Shown: positions 1 to 8,865, counted from the stretch's first letter. The stretch: 64,000 nt of DNA from Oceanobacillus oncorhynchi (GCF_000821065.1 NZ_CDGG01000001.1:1364001-1428000), one strand, 5' to 3'. Notes: generated by a model not told the origin, from the letters alone. Numbers and translations are program-made.

Positions 1-14
1 GGATAGGATTGTTA

Positions 15-1025
15 TTAATTATTTTTCTCCATCCGTTCCCATTTCGAGATATAAGGATAAGGATCAAATGAAAATTCACTGTATCCATTATCTTTATACA
101 TGCCATAATGCAGGTGCGGCGGGAATTTTCCAGAAGTTCCAGGAGGGCCGTAACCAGTAGATCCGACGCTGCCTAACACGTCTCCCGGTTTTACTACCTG
201 GCCTACTTTTACATCATCCTCATAGCCGCTCATATGTCCATAATAATGATAAATATTATAGATATCCCGTATACCAATACGCCAGCCTCCATATAAGTTC
301 CATCCCATCATTTCGACCACACCATAGGTTGTTGAGCGGACAGGGACGCCGTAGGATGCAAAGATATCGGTCCCCTCATGGATGCGCAAGCCGCCAAAAC
401 CGCGGCGGTCTCCCCACGTACTGCGGTAACTGTAATTATAATCTGTATCTAAAGGAAAGGCACGATCTGTCAGGTTGATTTCGCCAAAATTTTGAAACAC
501 TTTGGCGGTGTTCATGATTGTCTGGACAGTCAAGTCACGTTTATAATGCTCCCAGAGTGCGATTTTAACATCATCCTTATGCAGACCATATGCTAAGATA
601 TGATTTGCCATCGTATAAAGGATGTCTTCAGGATCATCGGGATCTGCCTGGCCATCACCATTTCCGTCTTTACCGATTCCGCCAAATTGTCTGATAACTC
701 CCTGTTTTGTTGATTTAGCTGCATTTCCCAGCCCAAACCATGCGGTCTCTTCAAATTGTATGGAAATAACCTTTTCTTCTTCTGAGGAAGAGAGTGTGTT
801 ACGTTCGTAATTATCCATTGCAGCAAAATAATACCAAGGGACCTGGGTAAGGCTTTCTACCTTTTTGAATAGAGCCATGCGGTCTGTATATATTTGATCC
901 TCTGATTCTGCATGGACAACAGCGGTGGTTTGCATAAAGGTAAGAAAGCAGCACATAATCAGGACCGTAGTGCGAATTCTAGCCAGATAAATCACCTCCT
1001 TATGGGATAAGTATTTTTTAATCAT
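15..1025 (-). CDS. lytH: LytH-like M23 peptidoglycan endopeptidase
   Basis: Secreted M23 (LytM/gly-gly type) metallopeptidase, 336 codons from the first ATG. Zinc-site motifs are visible: HEGTD (His216, Asp220), YYGH (His264) and HLH (His304/306). An acidic Asn/Asp-Gly loop around residues 120-134 looks like a calcium-binding turn. A hydrophobic signal peptide spans about residues 15-39, ending near AVVHA. In B. subtilis the homologue LytH is a sporulation L-Ala-D-Glu endopeptidase acting in spore cortex maturation; that role is inferred here. The first ATG overlaps the stop of the upstream lipoprotein gene and has no well-spaced ribosome site. A near-ideal AAGGAGGTGA lies in front of codon 14 (CTG, base 986), so the true start may be downstream. 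Family certain, precise name likely. Confidence 0.8.
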   Translation of the reverse strand: MIKKYLSHKEVIYLARIRTTVLIMCCFLTFMQTTAVVHAESEDQIYTDRMALFKKVESLTQVPWYYFAAMDNYERNTLSSSEEEKVISIQFEETAWFGLGNAAKSTKQGVIRQFGGIGKDGNGDGQADPDDPEDILYTMANHILAYGLHKDDVKIALWEHYKRDLTVQTIMNTAKVFQNFGEINLTDRAFPLDTDYNYSYRSTWGDRRGFGGLRIHEGTDIFASYGVPVRSTTYGVVEMMGWNLYGGWRIGIRDIYNIYHYYGHMSGYEDDVKVGQVVKPGDVLGSVGSTGYGPPGTSGKFPPHLHYGMYKDNGYSEFSFDPYPYISKWERMEKNN

Positions 1026-1563
1026 CCTTCTTCATCGTGTCGACAATTTCCTGTACCAGAGGCCCGGTATCTACATCTTCATTCTCCATCACAGAATAAT
1101 GCAGGGTTTCAATGTTTTGAATCAAGCTTCTGTTATTAGAAGCATGAATCGTATAATAGCCAGGCAGTACAGACATTGCTGTTTTTTCTGCATTATCAAT
1201 TGCCATTTCTTTGGATAGGTTATCTGAAGCTTCAAAAGCAATCAAAGCTTCTTCATCCGTTACAAGCGTGGCTACTTCTTTAAAATCAGGGTTCTGTAAT
1301 AAAATGCGGGTAATCATATCAGCCATCTCTTCCCGGTCTACATGAATCTCTTTTGGTTCTGATGTATTATCTTGATTAAATTCATCCTGTGTATAACGGA
1401 CAAAACCAAGCTGATCACGAGATGGCGAATTCGTGTTTGATTCCATCTCCGGGTTTCTGTTTTTTGGATCTAATGGGTCAGAATCGGAGTTATTTTGATC
1501 TGTTGCACAAGCTGCAAGCGTTATAACAAGGCTTAATAAAATGATTCCAAATCCTTTTTTCAT
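1018..1563 (-). CDS. yutC: YhcN/YlaJ-type sporulation lipoprotein (YutC)
   Basis: A 181-residue lipoprotein with a short charged N-terminus, a hydrophobic stretch and a lipobox LAAC (Cys19), followed by an Asn/Ser/Asp-rich linker. The C-terminal half, with the TxxE..A and GYYTIH segments, fits the YhcN/YlaJ sporulation lipoprotein family. It is transcribed just ahead of the lytH-like gene, and its last codons overlap that gene's first ATG. This matches the yutC-lytH pairing known in B. subtilis. The likely location is the outer face of a forespore membrane; the molecular role is unknown. Confidence 0.75.
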   Translation of the reverse strand: MKKGFGIILLSLVITLAACATDQNNSDSDPLDPKNRNPEMESNTNSPSRDQLGFVRYTQDEFNQDNTSEPKEIHVDREEMADMITRILLQNPDFKEVATLVTDEEALIAFEASDNLSKEMAIDNAEKTAMSVLPGYYTIHASNNRSLIQNIETLHYSVMENEDVDTGPLVQEIVDTMKKDD

Positions 1564-1706
1564 CTTTAAGTCTCCTTTCCAAGAACTATTTCTTACATCT
1601 TAGTTTTGGAAAACAAGCGTAAATCATGCAGGTAATTTTTTCTGGTTTTTCTAACTGTTTCTGTGATAAACTAAGAATAATTGATAAGGAGTGTGACTAT
1701 TCTCTT

Positions 1707-1982
1707 ATGATTGAGTTAAATGGAAAAACATATGAATTAATTGAAGAAAATAAAGAAGGCTTTGAAGCAGAAGCTGTGAAAGAGCGCTATTCAGAGGTTT
1801 TATCAAAATATGATTTTATCGTAGGCGATTGGGCGTATGAACAGCTTCGTTTAAAAGGGTTTTATCATGATAATCATGCCAAAGCACCAATAGATGCGAA
1901 AATCAGCTGTTTTCAGGATTATATTTATGAATACTGTAATTTCGGCTGTGCTTATTTTGTTTTGAAAAAGATGCAGAAATAA
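1707..1982 (+). CDS. yutD: YutD family protein
   Basis: Small cytosolic protein of the YutD family (DUF1027), function unknown. Recognisable segments are YDFIVGDW, LRLKGF and a Cys-containing end (YEYCNFGCAYFVL). An in-frame ATG lies upstream at 1626, but those extra 27 residues look non-coding. The start at 1707 gives MIELNGKTYEL, which fits the family, and AAGGAG lies at 1686-1691 (spacing somewhat long at 15 nt). The gene is monocistronic and is followed by a strong bidirectional hairpin. Confidence 0.75.
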   Translation: MIELNGKTYELIEENKEGFEAEAVKERYSEVLSKYDFIVGDWAYEQLRLKGFYHDNHAKAPIDAKISCFQDYIYEYCNFGCAYFVLKKMQK

Positions 1983-2037
1983 AAGAAGTTCAATCTATCT
2001 TCTTATGGCTAAGAAGACATTTTGAACTTCTTTTTTT
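1982..2037. terminator. bidirectional terminator
   Basis: The outer stem AAAGAAGTTCAA / TTGAACTTCTTT encloses an inner stem TCTTCTTA / TAAGAAGA. It is A-rich on one side and has a run of seven T on the other. It serves yutD and the convergent small gene. Confidence 0.9.
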
Positions 2038-2053
2038 ATACAGCAGGAAAGCT

Positions 2054-2302
2054 TTAATTATCTTTTTCTTCGAGAGGATGGGCTCCGGGAGCTCTTCGTT
2101 GCAGCTTTTTATGCTGTTTTTTGTCTGCGTAGGTGAAGGCACTTGTGCGCTGCTGGCCTTCTTCCCAATCTGTTGACTTTCCAGAAACCAAGTCATGTTC
2201 ACGAATATCAGATCCAAAAGGCCCTTCGGGAAATTCCTCTGGAATGAGGGCATCATGCTGTTTTTGAACGGTTGAATGCTCTTGATAATCTTTTTTTGGC
2301 AT
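2054..2302 (-). CDS. small conserved hypothetical protein
   Basis: An 82-residue, very hydrophilic, charged protein with no membrane segment or cysteine. I do not recognise a characterised family. The start at 2302 (MPKKDYQEH) is chosen because GGGAGG lies at good spacing upstream; the ORF can extend 17 codons further without a ribosome site. The composition (many Glu, Lys, Gln, His; EEFPEGPFGSD motif) resembles small acid-rich proteins common in Bacillaceae. It is transcribed alone, downstream of the amidase gene. Confidence 0.55.
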   Translation of the reverse strand: MPKKDYQEHSTVQKQHDALIPEEFPEGPFGSDIREHDLVSGKSTDWEEGQQRTSAFTYADKKQHKKLQRRAPGAHPLEEKDN

Positions 2303-2365
2303 CGTTATTTCCCTCCCGTTAGTTTGTATTTTGTGCAGATGGAGGGAAATCACGCCTTCTAATAA

Positions 2366-3796
2366 TTACCTGTCTGTCACCTCTGCCAGCTTATACCCGC
2401 GAAAGCGTTTCGTAAGTAATTTACCCAGACGAAAAATGGCATCCTCATTACCAATACTGCTGATAATTTGTACGCCGATGGGCATGTTTTTCTCGTCTTC
2501 TCCAACTGGAATAGTCAGAGCAGGAAGCCCCCATACATTCGCATAGGCAGTATAAGGCATGTATTGCAAATAGGTTTTACGGATAGAGAAAATCTCTTTA
2601 AAAACCTGCCCGTGATCTAATGCGGACTGATAATACACGGGCATTATCAGCAGCCTTTTATCTAAATATGTTTTTAACAGCTCGTCACCCTGCTGAATGA
2701 TATCCATTATTTCCCGGACTCTTTTTTGCGAAGGTTTAAACATTTTTGCTCCAATAATGGCCCAGGATAAATATGGGTGGACATTCGTACGCTGTCTCAG
2801 TTTCTCTTTTAAAAAGGAACGCACTAATCCGGAGCGGTCATTATTAAAAGCTTCATCTTCAACCAATTTACTTCCATTAATCGACATGATTTCCTGCCAT
2901 ATTAAGGCACTGTCCCTAAAATAAGGCGGCATCACCTGCTGGACATTGTAAATTCTTTCAAGAAAATTTTCCAGCTGCCCTAATAAATTCCCTGTTCTTG
3001 TGGAAAGCGGATAGCCTGGATTAGCTGGTAATATTTCTATTTTAAATTCCTGCAATGTCTGATGCTTGAAGTGGCTTGGAGATAAAATTTCATAAATAAG
3101 CTGCATATCCTCTACAGATTTCCCCATTGGCCCGACTGTCAGCATCCGATGTTGCAGTTCATGCTGGACAGACGGAAAATGGCCTTCTGTGGAAATGGTA
3201 TCCTTCCCGGGTTTGAAACCGATAACTCCATTAAAATGAGATGGAAAACGAATGGAACCGCCAATATCTGAACCAATCCCGACAGCAGACCCGCCGGAAG
3301 CAAGCAGCGCACCTTCACCACCGCTGGAGCCTCCAGCGGTTTTGGTGATGTCCCAGGGATTATTTGTTCTGCCATATAACTTATTATCCGTTTCCTGACA
3401 GAAGCAAAGTGCAGGCGTATTTGTTTTTCCGAGTATAATAGCGCCCTCCTGCTTTAATTGCTGAACAACTTCTGCATCCTCTTGATAAATAAGGTCCTGA
3501 CGGTGTTCTAAGCCTGCTGTAGTTTTCATTCCCTTCACATGAAAGCACTCTTTGATGCTGATGGGAACTCCGTGTAATTTACCCAGAGCCCCATTATTCT
3601 GCAGCAGTTCATCTGCTTCCTGAGCCTCTTGCAGCGCTTCAGTAAATCTTTCTTCAACAACTGCATTAATGGAAGGGTTAATCGCTTTGATTTGTTCAAT
3701 AAAAGCTGTTACAGCATCTATAGAGGTTAGATGCTTCTTTTTAATTGCGGATGCTATACCCGTGGCATCCATTTTTAAAATATCTCGCTTTTCCAT
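2366..3796 (-). CDS. amidase (amidase signature family)
   Basis: A 476-residue amidase-signature enzyme hydrolysing an amide bond. The Ser-cisSer-Lys triad is visible: Lys82 in PISIKE, the Gly/Ser-rich loop GGSSGG around residues 155-160 (cis-Ser), and nucleophile Ser181 in SDIGGSIRFPS. The C-terminal third is less conserved. The physiological substrate cannot be told from sequence. It is not beside gatC or gatB and is therefore not the glutaminyl-tRNA amidotransferase subunit. Start ATG at 3796 follows AAGGAG at a somewhat long spacing. Confidence 0.85.
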   Translation of the reverse strand: MEKRDILKMDATGIASAIKKKHLTSIDAVTAFIEQIKAINPSINAVVEERFTEALQEAQEADELLQNNGALGKLHGVPISIKECFHVKGMKTTAGLEHRQDLIYQEDAEVVQQLKQEGAIILGKTNTPALCFCQETDNKLYGRTNNPWDITKTAGGSSGGEGALLASGGSAVGIGSDIGGSIRFPSHFNGVIGFKPGKDTISTEGHFPSVQHELQHRMLTVGPMGKSVEDMQLIYEILSPSHFKHQTLQEFKIEILPANPGYPLSTRTGNLLGQLENFLERIYNVQQVMPPYFRDSALIWQEIMSINGSKLVEDEAFNNDRSGLVRSFLKEKLRQRTNVHPYLSWAIIGAKMFKPSQKRVREIMDIIQQGDELLKTYLDKRLLIMPVYYQSALDHGQVFKEIFSIRKTYLQYMPYTAYANVWGLPALTIPVGEDEKNMPIGVQIISSIGNEDAIFRLGKLLTKRFRGYKLAEVTDR

Positions 3797-3980
3797 CCGG
3801 CATTTATCTCCTTCACACGTATTAGACTTACTATATCACGTTTTTTGAAAAAGAAGGAAAGATTCGCTTCTTAATTCTATACTTTATCAAGAAAGTTCAG
3901 TGAAAATACATTACAAATTATGATATGATAATAGTAGTATGGAAACATCCTTTAGTATAGACGTTTTTGGGGGAATCATA

Positions 3981-4418
3981 ATGTATTTTGTAGATCAGGA
4001 AAAAATTAATCAGACATTGACATTTATGAATGAGATTTTAGATACGTTAAAGAATCATTCCTATCACAGCCCAGTAGAATATCTTGCGTTGGAGCGCATG
4101 GCGCATGTCTTTATCGAAGGTGTGCTGGATGTAGGAAATATGATGATAGACGGTTTTATTATGAGGGATCCGGGTAGTTATGAGGATATTATTGACATCT
4201 TAACAGATGAAAAAGTTATTCCTGCGGAGGAAGAAGCAGTATATAAAGCTCTGATTCATTGGCGTAAACCTTTAGTACATGAATATCAGGCAATCGATCA
4301 TCAAAGTCTGGAGCAGTTTTTTGAAGAGCACGCAGAGGTATTTACCTATTTTTCAAAGCGGATTCATACGTATCTGCAGAATGAACTTGGCGTAGCAAAT
4401 GCTTTTTCAAATAAATAA
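3981..4418 (+). CDS. yutE: DUF86 / HepT-like protein YutE
   Basis: An all-helical 145-residue protein of the DUF86 (HepT-like) family, matching YutE of bacilli. The ATG at 3981 follows GGGGGAA; a longer frame from 3939 has no ribosome site. HepT proteins in toxin-antitoxin systems pair with an adjacent MNT nucleotidyltransferase and carry an RX4HXY motif. Here I see neither the partner nor a clear motif, so this is probably the solitary housekeeping branch. Function unknown. Confidence 0.7.
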   Translation: MYFVDQEKINQTLTFMNEILDTLKNHSYHSPVEYLALERMAHVFIEGVLDVGNMMIDGFIMRDPGSYEDIIDILTDEKVIPAEEEAVYKALIHWRKPLVHEYQAIDHQSLEQFFEEHAEVFTYFSKRIHTYLQNELGVANAFSNK

Positions 4419-4448
4419 AACGTATGTTTAAAAAGGGAGGGCAAGCGG

Positions 4449-5084
4449 ATGGGGAAACGTGTCTCGACAAAGGATAAGGTTATCCAGGTGTTGAAAGAAC
4501 AGGGTACGATAACGATGGATACACTGATGGTCCATTTTACTATCTCAGAAACAGCTGTCCGGAAGCAGATTCATACGCTTGTGCAAGAGGGATTTATTGA
4601 GGTGCAGCAGCATAAAAAAGAGATTGGACGGCCGTATCATACTTATCGTTTAACAGAGAAAAGTCAAGAAAGTTTCCCTAATCGCTATAAAGAACTCTCC
4701 TTAGACCTGCTCCATGATTTAGAAGCATTACAGGGAAAACAGCTAATCAGTGAGCTTTTAAAAAAACAGTCAACGAAGGAAAAAGAGCAATTAAAGAAGC
4801 TTTTAGATTCCTGTTCTACAAAGGAAGAAAAAGTAGCTGCGTTAAAGGATTTTCAAAATCGGAGCGGCTATATGTTTCAGGCAGAAGATAAAGGTGCGCA
4901 AGGCTTTCAATTAAATAATTTTCATTGCCCTTTTTTAGAAGTGGCAAGGGATTATCCTGTGATGTGCCAGCATGAAAAAGAAATGTATGAAGCCTTGTTT
5001 CCGAATCAGGAAATTAAGACAAAAGCGCTGCTGGTTGATGGAGATAAATGCTGTCAGTGGCGGATAGCTGCTAACTCAGAGTAA
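4449..5084 (+). CDS. ArsR/SufR-like winged-helix regulator with C-terminal cysteines
   Basis: A 211-residue transcription factor. The N-terminal 70 residues form a winged helix (DTLMVHFTISETAVRKQI recognition region, then the IGRPYHTYRLT wing). The C-terminal part carries Cys160, Cys173, Cys201 and Cys202. The C-X12-C spacing resembles the Fe-S cluster site of SufR-type COG2345 regulators, although one of the four expected positions is not Cys. A metal- or cluster-sensing role is inferred. Start ATG follows AAAGGGAGGG. It lies between yutE and the HAD phosphatase, a few kb from nfu and the iscA-like gene. Confidence 0.7.
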   Translation: MGKRVSTKDKVIQVLKEQGTITMDTLMVHFTISETAVRKQIHTLVQEGFIEVQQHKKEIGRPYHTYRLTEKSQESFPNRYKELSLDLLHDLEALQGKQLISELLKKQSTKEKEQLKKLLDSCSTKEEKVAALKDFQNRSGYMFQAEDKGAQGFQLNNFHCPFLEVARDYPVMCQHEKEMYEALFPNQEIKTKALLVDGDKCCQWRIAANSE

Positions 5085-5145
5085 ACATCGGTCAGTCAAG
5101 CGTCTTAAAATAGGTATGATGTAATCGAGATAGAGAGGTAATAAT

Positions 5146-5913
5146 GTGAAGAAATATAAAGGATATCTTATTGATTTAGACGGGACTGTTTACAGAGGGA
5201 ATGAGGTTATTCCTGAAGCAATTCCTTTTATAAAGCAATTAGCAGAAAAAAATATTCCTTATGTGTTTGTAACAAATAATTCTACAAAAAGCACCCGGGA
5301 AGTAGCTGAAAAGTTAAACGGATTAGGAATCCTGGCAAATCACAAACAGGTTGTTACCAGCAGCATGGCAACGGCGAAGTATCTGCAGGACCAATCTGTA
5401 AAAACCTGCTACTGTATCGGGCAGAGCGGTCTGAAGAACCCAATAAAAGAACATGGTATTCAATTAACGGATAGTACAGATGCGGATGCGGTTGTTGTAG
5501 GCCTGGACAGGGATATTACCTATGACAAGCTTGCTAAAGCATGCATAGCTATCCGCAAGGGTGCACAGTTTATTTCTACCAATCGGGATCACGCTATTCC
5601 AACTGAAGACGGTATGGGACCAGGCAACGGGGCTTTTACTGCTTTGATTCAGACAAGCACCCAGCAGGCGCCTGTATTTATTGGCAAGCCGGATACGGTT
5701 ATCATGAAAGAGGCATTAGATGTACTCGGTTTGCTGAGAGAGGATGTTGTAATGGTTGGAGATAATTACCAGACAGATATCCAGTCGGGAATCCATGCCG
5801 GTGTAGATACGTTATTTGTTTCTACCGGGGTGACTTCTACAGAAGAGCTGGCAACCTTTGAAGAGCAGCCGACATATATCATTGAAAATTTATCAGAATG
5901 GACCTTTGAATAG
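5146..5913 (+). CDS. yutF: HAD-IIA family phosphatase (YutF, NagD-like)
   Basis: A 255-residue haloacid dehalogenase-superfamily sugar/nucleotide phosphatase. Motif I is DLDGTVYRG (nucleophile near Asp10), motif II VTNNSTKS, and the C-terminal motif VGDNYQTDIQSG. These order it with the NagD-like HAD-IIA subfamily; YutF is the B. subtilis counterpart. The start is GTG at 5146 with GAGAGGT upstream; the ATG two bases earlier runs straight into a stop. The physiological substrate is not evident. Confidence 0.85.
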   Translation: MKKYKGYLIDLDGTVYRGNEVIPEAIPFIKQLAEKNIPYVFVTNNSTKSTREVAEKLNGLGILANHKQVVTSSMATAKYLQDQSVKTCYCIGQSGLKNPIKEHGIQLTDSTDADAVVVGLDRDITYDKLAKACIAIRKGAQFISTNRDHAIPTEDGMGPGNGAFTALIQTSTQQAPVFIGKPDTVIMKEALDVLGLLREDVVMVGDNYQTDIQSGIHAGVDTLFVSTGVTSTEELATFEEQPTYIIENLSEWTFE

Positions 5914-5969
5914 CAAAAAAGCATTCATCCCCTATCTAATATGAGCATAGGGAGGATGAATGCTTTTTT
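5914..5969. terminator. bidirectional terminator
   Basis: Stem GCATTCATCC / GGATGAATGC with an inner CCTAT / ATAGG, flanked by A6 and T6. It separates the convergent yutF and yutG genes. Confidence 0.9.
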
Positions 5970-5983
5970 GTGTCCAATGTTTT

Positions 5984-6502
5984 TTATCCATCTAATTCTT
6001 CATGTTCGTTTTCCGCATCTCCATGAGCCAGACGACTGGAGGCTGCAGCTGCGACAGCGCCGACGATATCATCTAAAAATGTGTGGATTTCGCCGCTGCT
6101 TTTATCATTCAGTTTTTCTAAGATACCGGGTTTTTGTTTATCGATATATCCAAAATTGGTCAAGCCGATGGAACCGTAAACATTGACAATAGACAAGGCA
6201 ATGACTTCATCAATTCCATATAAGCCTTCATCAATCTGAATTGTTTCCTGAAGCGGCTCGCTTAATAGCTTTTTCTCCGCCAGCATGTCTAATTCAATGC
6301 CTGTGATGACTGCATTTTGTACTTCCCTTTTCGTTAACACACGATTTACATTAAAACGGCAGGTATCCATCGTTAAATCGTTATGATATTTTGATTGCAG
6401 ATAGTATACCAATTCTGCAATATCATCTATTTTGACACCACGTTCTTTTAAAAGCTGTCTTGCTCTTACTTCAAGTTCTGTTTTGCTTGTATACTTCGTC
6501 AT
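5984..6502 (-). CDS. yutG: YutG, phosphatidylglycerophosphatase A-like protein
   Basis: A 172-residue protein of the PgpA-related YutG family. The core GYIDKQKPGILEKL, a conserved Asp-rich helix (FLDDIVGAVAAAA) and the VNRVLTKREVQNAV segment are visible. Canonical PgpA is a membrane protein, whereas this Bacillus branch has only weakly hydrophobic helices. Enzymatic role in phosphatidylglycerol synthesis is inferred from family, not shown. Start ATG is preceded by AAAGGTGTG. Confidence 0.7.
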   Translation of the reverse strand: MTKYTSKTELEVRARQLLKERGVKIDDIAELVYYLQSKYHNDLTMDTCRFNVNRVLTKREVQNAVITGIELDMLAEKKLLSEPLQETIQIDEGLYGIDEVIALSIVNVYGSIGLTNFGYIDKQKPGILEKLNDKSSGEIHTFLDDIVGAVAAAASSRLAHGDAENEHEELDG

Positions 6503-6588
6503 TTAAAACACACCTTTTTTCGATTTAATATAATTGTATAGTCCTTTCCTTCATATAGTTAATATATACGATAAGGAGGAGTTTGTTG

Positions 6589-7554
6589 ATGCCGATGTCA
6601 GAAATGCTCCGCAGTCAATACGCTATCCAGATAGAAGGGAAGCAATTCATCGAAGAGCGTGAGGGTTATCAAAAAGAGCGCTATCACTATTTTACCATTC
6701 CTGCGACAAACAAGGAAATGATATTGATGGAACAAGCCACTTTGGCCTATTTCTTAAGAGAAAACGGATTATACAATGTAGCTTATCCCATTCGGAATAT
6801 CAACGGAGATTGGTTTACCAATTATGGCAATGAACTGTGGATGGTTCTTGTATTAGACGATGAGTCACAAAGATCTCGTCAGGAAAGCCCTGGTAAAATG
6901 CTCGGTGATATTCACCGCATTGGGAGCAGTTTTCAGTATGAACCGAAGGCGATTTCAAGCTATGGGTTATGGAGAAAGCTTTGGGAAGAAAAACTGACTT
7001 TTTTTGAGGAAGAATTAACAAGACAGGCAAAAGAAGAAGGAGCGAGTAATTATTTATCTGAAGTGATGGATATTTTGCCATATATTGTAGGAATCAGCGA
7101 AAATGCTATTCAATATTTACGGGAAAGCGAAAAAGAGCAGCGCATCTTACAAACAGATCAGAGTACGGTTGCTTTTGCCAGATGGAATACATCTGAAAAG
7201 AAAATTGTTTGGACAGATGAACTCGTATATGACCATCCGACGCGTGATATTGCCGAGTATATCCGTTATGCTTTTTTACAAAATAAATCGGAGGCAGAAA
7301 TTAATCAATTTTTAAATGATTATCAAAACTATCAGCCGCTGTCTGTATTTGCGTGGAGACTTATCTTTGCCAGGTTGTTCTATCCGATCCATCTTTACGA
7401 TTTTTTAGAGGGCGCTTTCCAGTACCCGAATTCTCAAGCGTTAGAGCAATTATTAAAGCATCAAGAGGTTTATGAGAGGAGACTGGCGAGGTTTTATGAA
7501 ACGGTAGGTGTTGATGTTTCGGATTGGCAGATACCTATGATAAGCTGGTTATAA
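6589..7554 (+). CDS. yutH: spore coat-associated YutH, CotS/aminoglycoside-kinase-like fold
   Basis: A 321-residue protein resembling YutH, a spore coat-associated member of the CotS/phosphotransferase-like family. Fold-level features are the early EQATLAYFLRENG helix, GKMLGDIHRIG, and a C-terminal YDFLEGAFQYP region. The catalytic kinase residues are not clearly conserved. The frame opens with TTG TTG ATG; the ATG at 6589 is chosen because AAGGAGG (6573-6579) is 9 nt upstream. It is divergent from yutG and followed closely by a dehydrogenase gene. A forespore or mother-cell promoter is expected but I cannot place it. Confidence 0.75.
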   Translation: MPMSEMLRSQYAIQIEGKQFIEEREGYQKERYHYFTIPATNKEMILMEQATLAYFLRENGLYNVAYPIRNINGDWFTNYGNELWMVLVLDDESQRSRQESPGKMLGDIHRIGSSFQYEPKAISSYGLWRKLWEEKLTFFEEELTRQAKEEGASNYLSEVMDILPYIVGISENAIQYLRESEKEQRILQTDQSTVAFARWNTSEKKIVWTDELVYDHPTRDIAEYIRYAFLQNKSEAEINQFLNDYQNYQPLSVFAWRLIFARLFYPIHLYDFLEGAFQYPNSQALEQLLKHQEVYERRLARFYETVGVDVSDWQIPMISWL

Positions 7555-7597
7555 GCAAAAATTCATTATTTCATCGCAGGAAGGAGAATACTCGTAT

Positions 7598-8563
7598 ATG
7601 TCCAAGCCAAAGGTTTATATTACGCGCAAATTAGAGGAGAAATATGTAAAAGCTTATCAGGAACAGCTGGAAATCAGGATGTGGGAAAAAGAGGAGGAGC
7701 CTGTACCAAGAGAGACGCTTTTGAAAGAGGCTGCTGACGCAGATGCCTTATTTGCCGTATTAAGTGATTCTATTGATGAAGAGCTTCTGTCTAAAGCTCC
7801 TCAATTGAAGGTGGTTGCGAATATGGCTGTCGGTTACGATAACATCGATTTGGAAGCATGTGAGAAGCATGATGTTATCGCAGCGAATACACCCGATGTT
7901 TTATCGGAAACGACCGCAGATTTAGGCTTTTCCTTATTGATGGCTGCTGCCAGACGAATTGTAGAAGCGGATGCGTGGGTGAAGGAGGATAAGTGGCAGG
8001 CGTGGGCGCCATTTTTCTTTGCCGGCTCAGATATTCACGCAAAAACTATCGGTATTGTAGGAATGGGGAGAATTGGAGAAGCAATAGCGAAACGTGCAGC
8101 AGGTTTTGATATGAATATCCAATATCATAACCGTTCCCGTAAAAAAGATGCAGAAGAACGATTGCAAGCAACGTATGTCAGCTTTGAAGAACTTTTGGAG
8201 ACTTCTGATTTTGTTGTGACAGTAGTTCCGCATACGAAGGAAACGGATAAAATGTTTAACCGGGCTACTTTTGAAAAAATGAAATCAAGTGCTATTTTTA
8301 TTAATATCTCACGCGGAAAAGTAGTGGATGAGGATGCACTTGTCCATGCACTTAAAACGGGAGAAATCCAAGCAGCAGGGTTGGACGTCTTTGAAGAAGA
8401 GCCGATTAGAGCAGATCATCCGCTTGTCGGTTTAAATAATACCGTATGTCTTCCGCATATCGGGTCTGCCAGTGTAGAAACAAGAAAAAGAATGGTAGAG
8501 TTATGCATGGATAATATCCTGGCAGTCGTCAGCGGAAAAGAAGCAATTACACCAATTTCATAG
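7598..8563 (+). CDS. D-2-hydroxyacid (glycerate/glyoxylate) dehydrogenase
   Basis: A 321-residue NAD(P)-dependent D-isomer-specific 2-hydroxyacid dehydrogenase. The dinucleotide fold shows VGMGRIGEAIAKR. Catalytic signatures are NISRGKVVDEDAL (Arg), LDVFEEEP (Glu) and LPHIGSA (His). By overall pattern it is closest to D-glycerate/glyoxylate reductases (GyaR/GhrB type). It follows yutH by 43 bp and may be co-transcribed. The AAGGAGAA ribosome site is well spaced. Confidence 0.85.
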   Translation: MSKPKVYITRKLEEKYVKAYQEQLEIRMWEKEEEPVPRETLLKEAADADALFAVLSDSIDEELLSKAPQLKVVANMAVGYDNIDLEACEKHDVIAANTPDVLSETTADLGFSLLMAAARRIVEADAWVKEDKWQAWAPFFFAGSDIHAKTIGIVGMGRIGEAIAKRAAGFDMNIQYHNRSRKKDAEERLQATYVSFEELLETSDFVVTVVPHTKETDKMFNRATFEKMKSSAIFINISRGKVVDEDALVHALKTGEIQAAGLDVFEEEPIRADHPLVGLNNTVCLPHIGSASVETRKRMVELCMDNILAVVSGKEAITPIS

Positions 8564-8590
8564 AACAAAATTTGATTTTAAAAAAATAAA

Positions 8591-8632
8591 AAACGGAGCA
8601 GGATTTTGATATTGCCAAAAGCCTCTCCGTTT
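8591..8632. terminator. bidirectional terminator
   Basis: Outer stem AAACGGAG / CTCCGTTT with inner pairing AGG..TTTTG / CAAAA..CCT. A-rich and T-rich flanks serve the dehydrogenase gene on one strand and yutI on the other. Confidence 0.85.
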
Positions 8633-8640
8633 ATATTTAA

Positions 8641-8865
8641 TTAAAATACTTGTTCTATTTCTGTTACGCCAGGAACCTCTGCCATCAATGCACGCTCAAT
8701 TCCTGCTTTTAATGTAATGGTTGAACTAGGGCAATTGCCGCATGCTCCCATGAGACGAAGTAAAACAACGCCATCATCGTCAACGTCAACTAACTCTACG
8801 TCTCCGCCATCACGTAATAAGAATGGACGAAGCTTGCTTAATACTTCTTGTACTTGCTCTTCCAC
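8641..8865 (-). CDS. yutI: NifU C-terminal domain Fe-S carrier (Nfu/YutI)
   Basis: A 74-residue Nfu-type iron-sulfur carrier. The cluster-binding motif [11 protein letters not shown] (Cys42 and Cys45) and the [10 protein letters not shown] helix are diagnostic. Nfu proteins hold a [4Fe-4S] cluster at a dimer interface and pass it to apo-proteins such as aconitase. The start is GTG at 8865: AAAGGAG is 9 nt upstream, whereas the GTG at 8871 is too close. A Fur-like 7-1-7 palindrome sits upstream of its -10 element. Confidence 0.9.
   Translation of the reverse strand: MEEQVQEVLSKLRPFLLRDGGDVELVDVDDDGVVLLRLMGACGNCPSSTITLKAGIERALMAEVPGVTEIEQVF

Noticed and set aside
3981-4418. HepT/MNT toxin-antitoxin system
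   Set aside because: The DUF86 protein has no adjacent nucleotidyltransferase and no clear RX4HXY motif; its synteny is that of housekeeping YutE.
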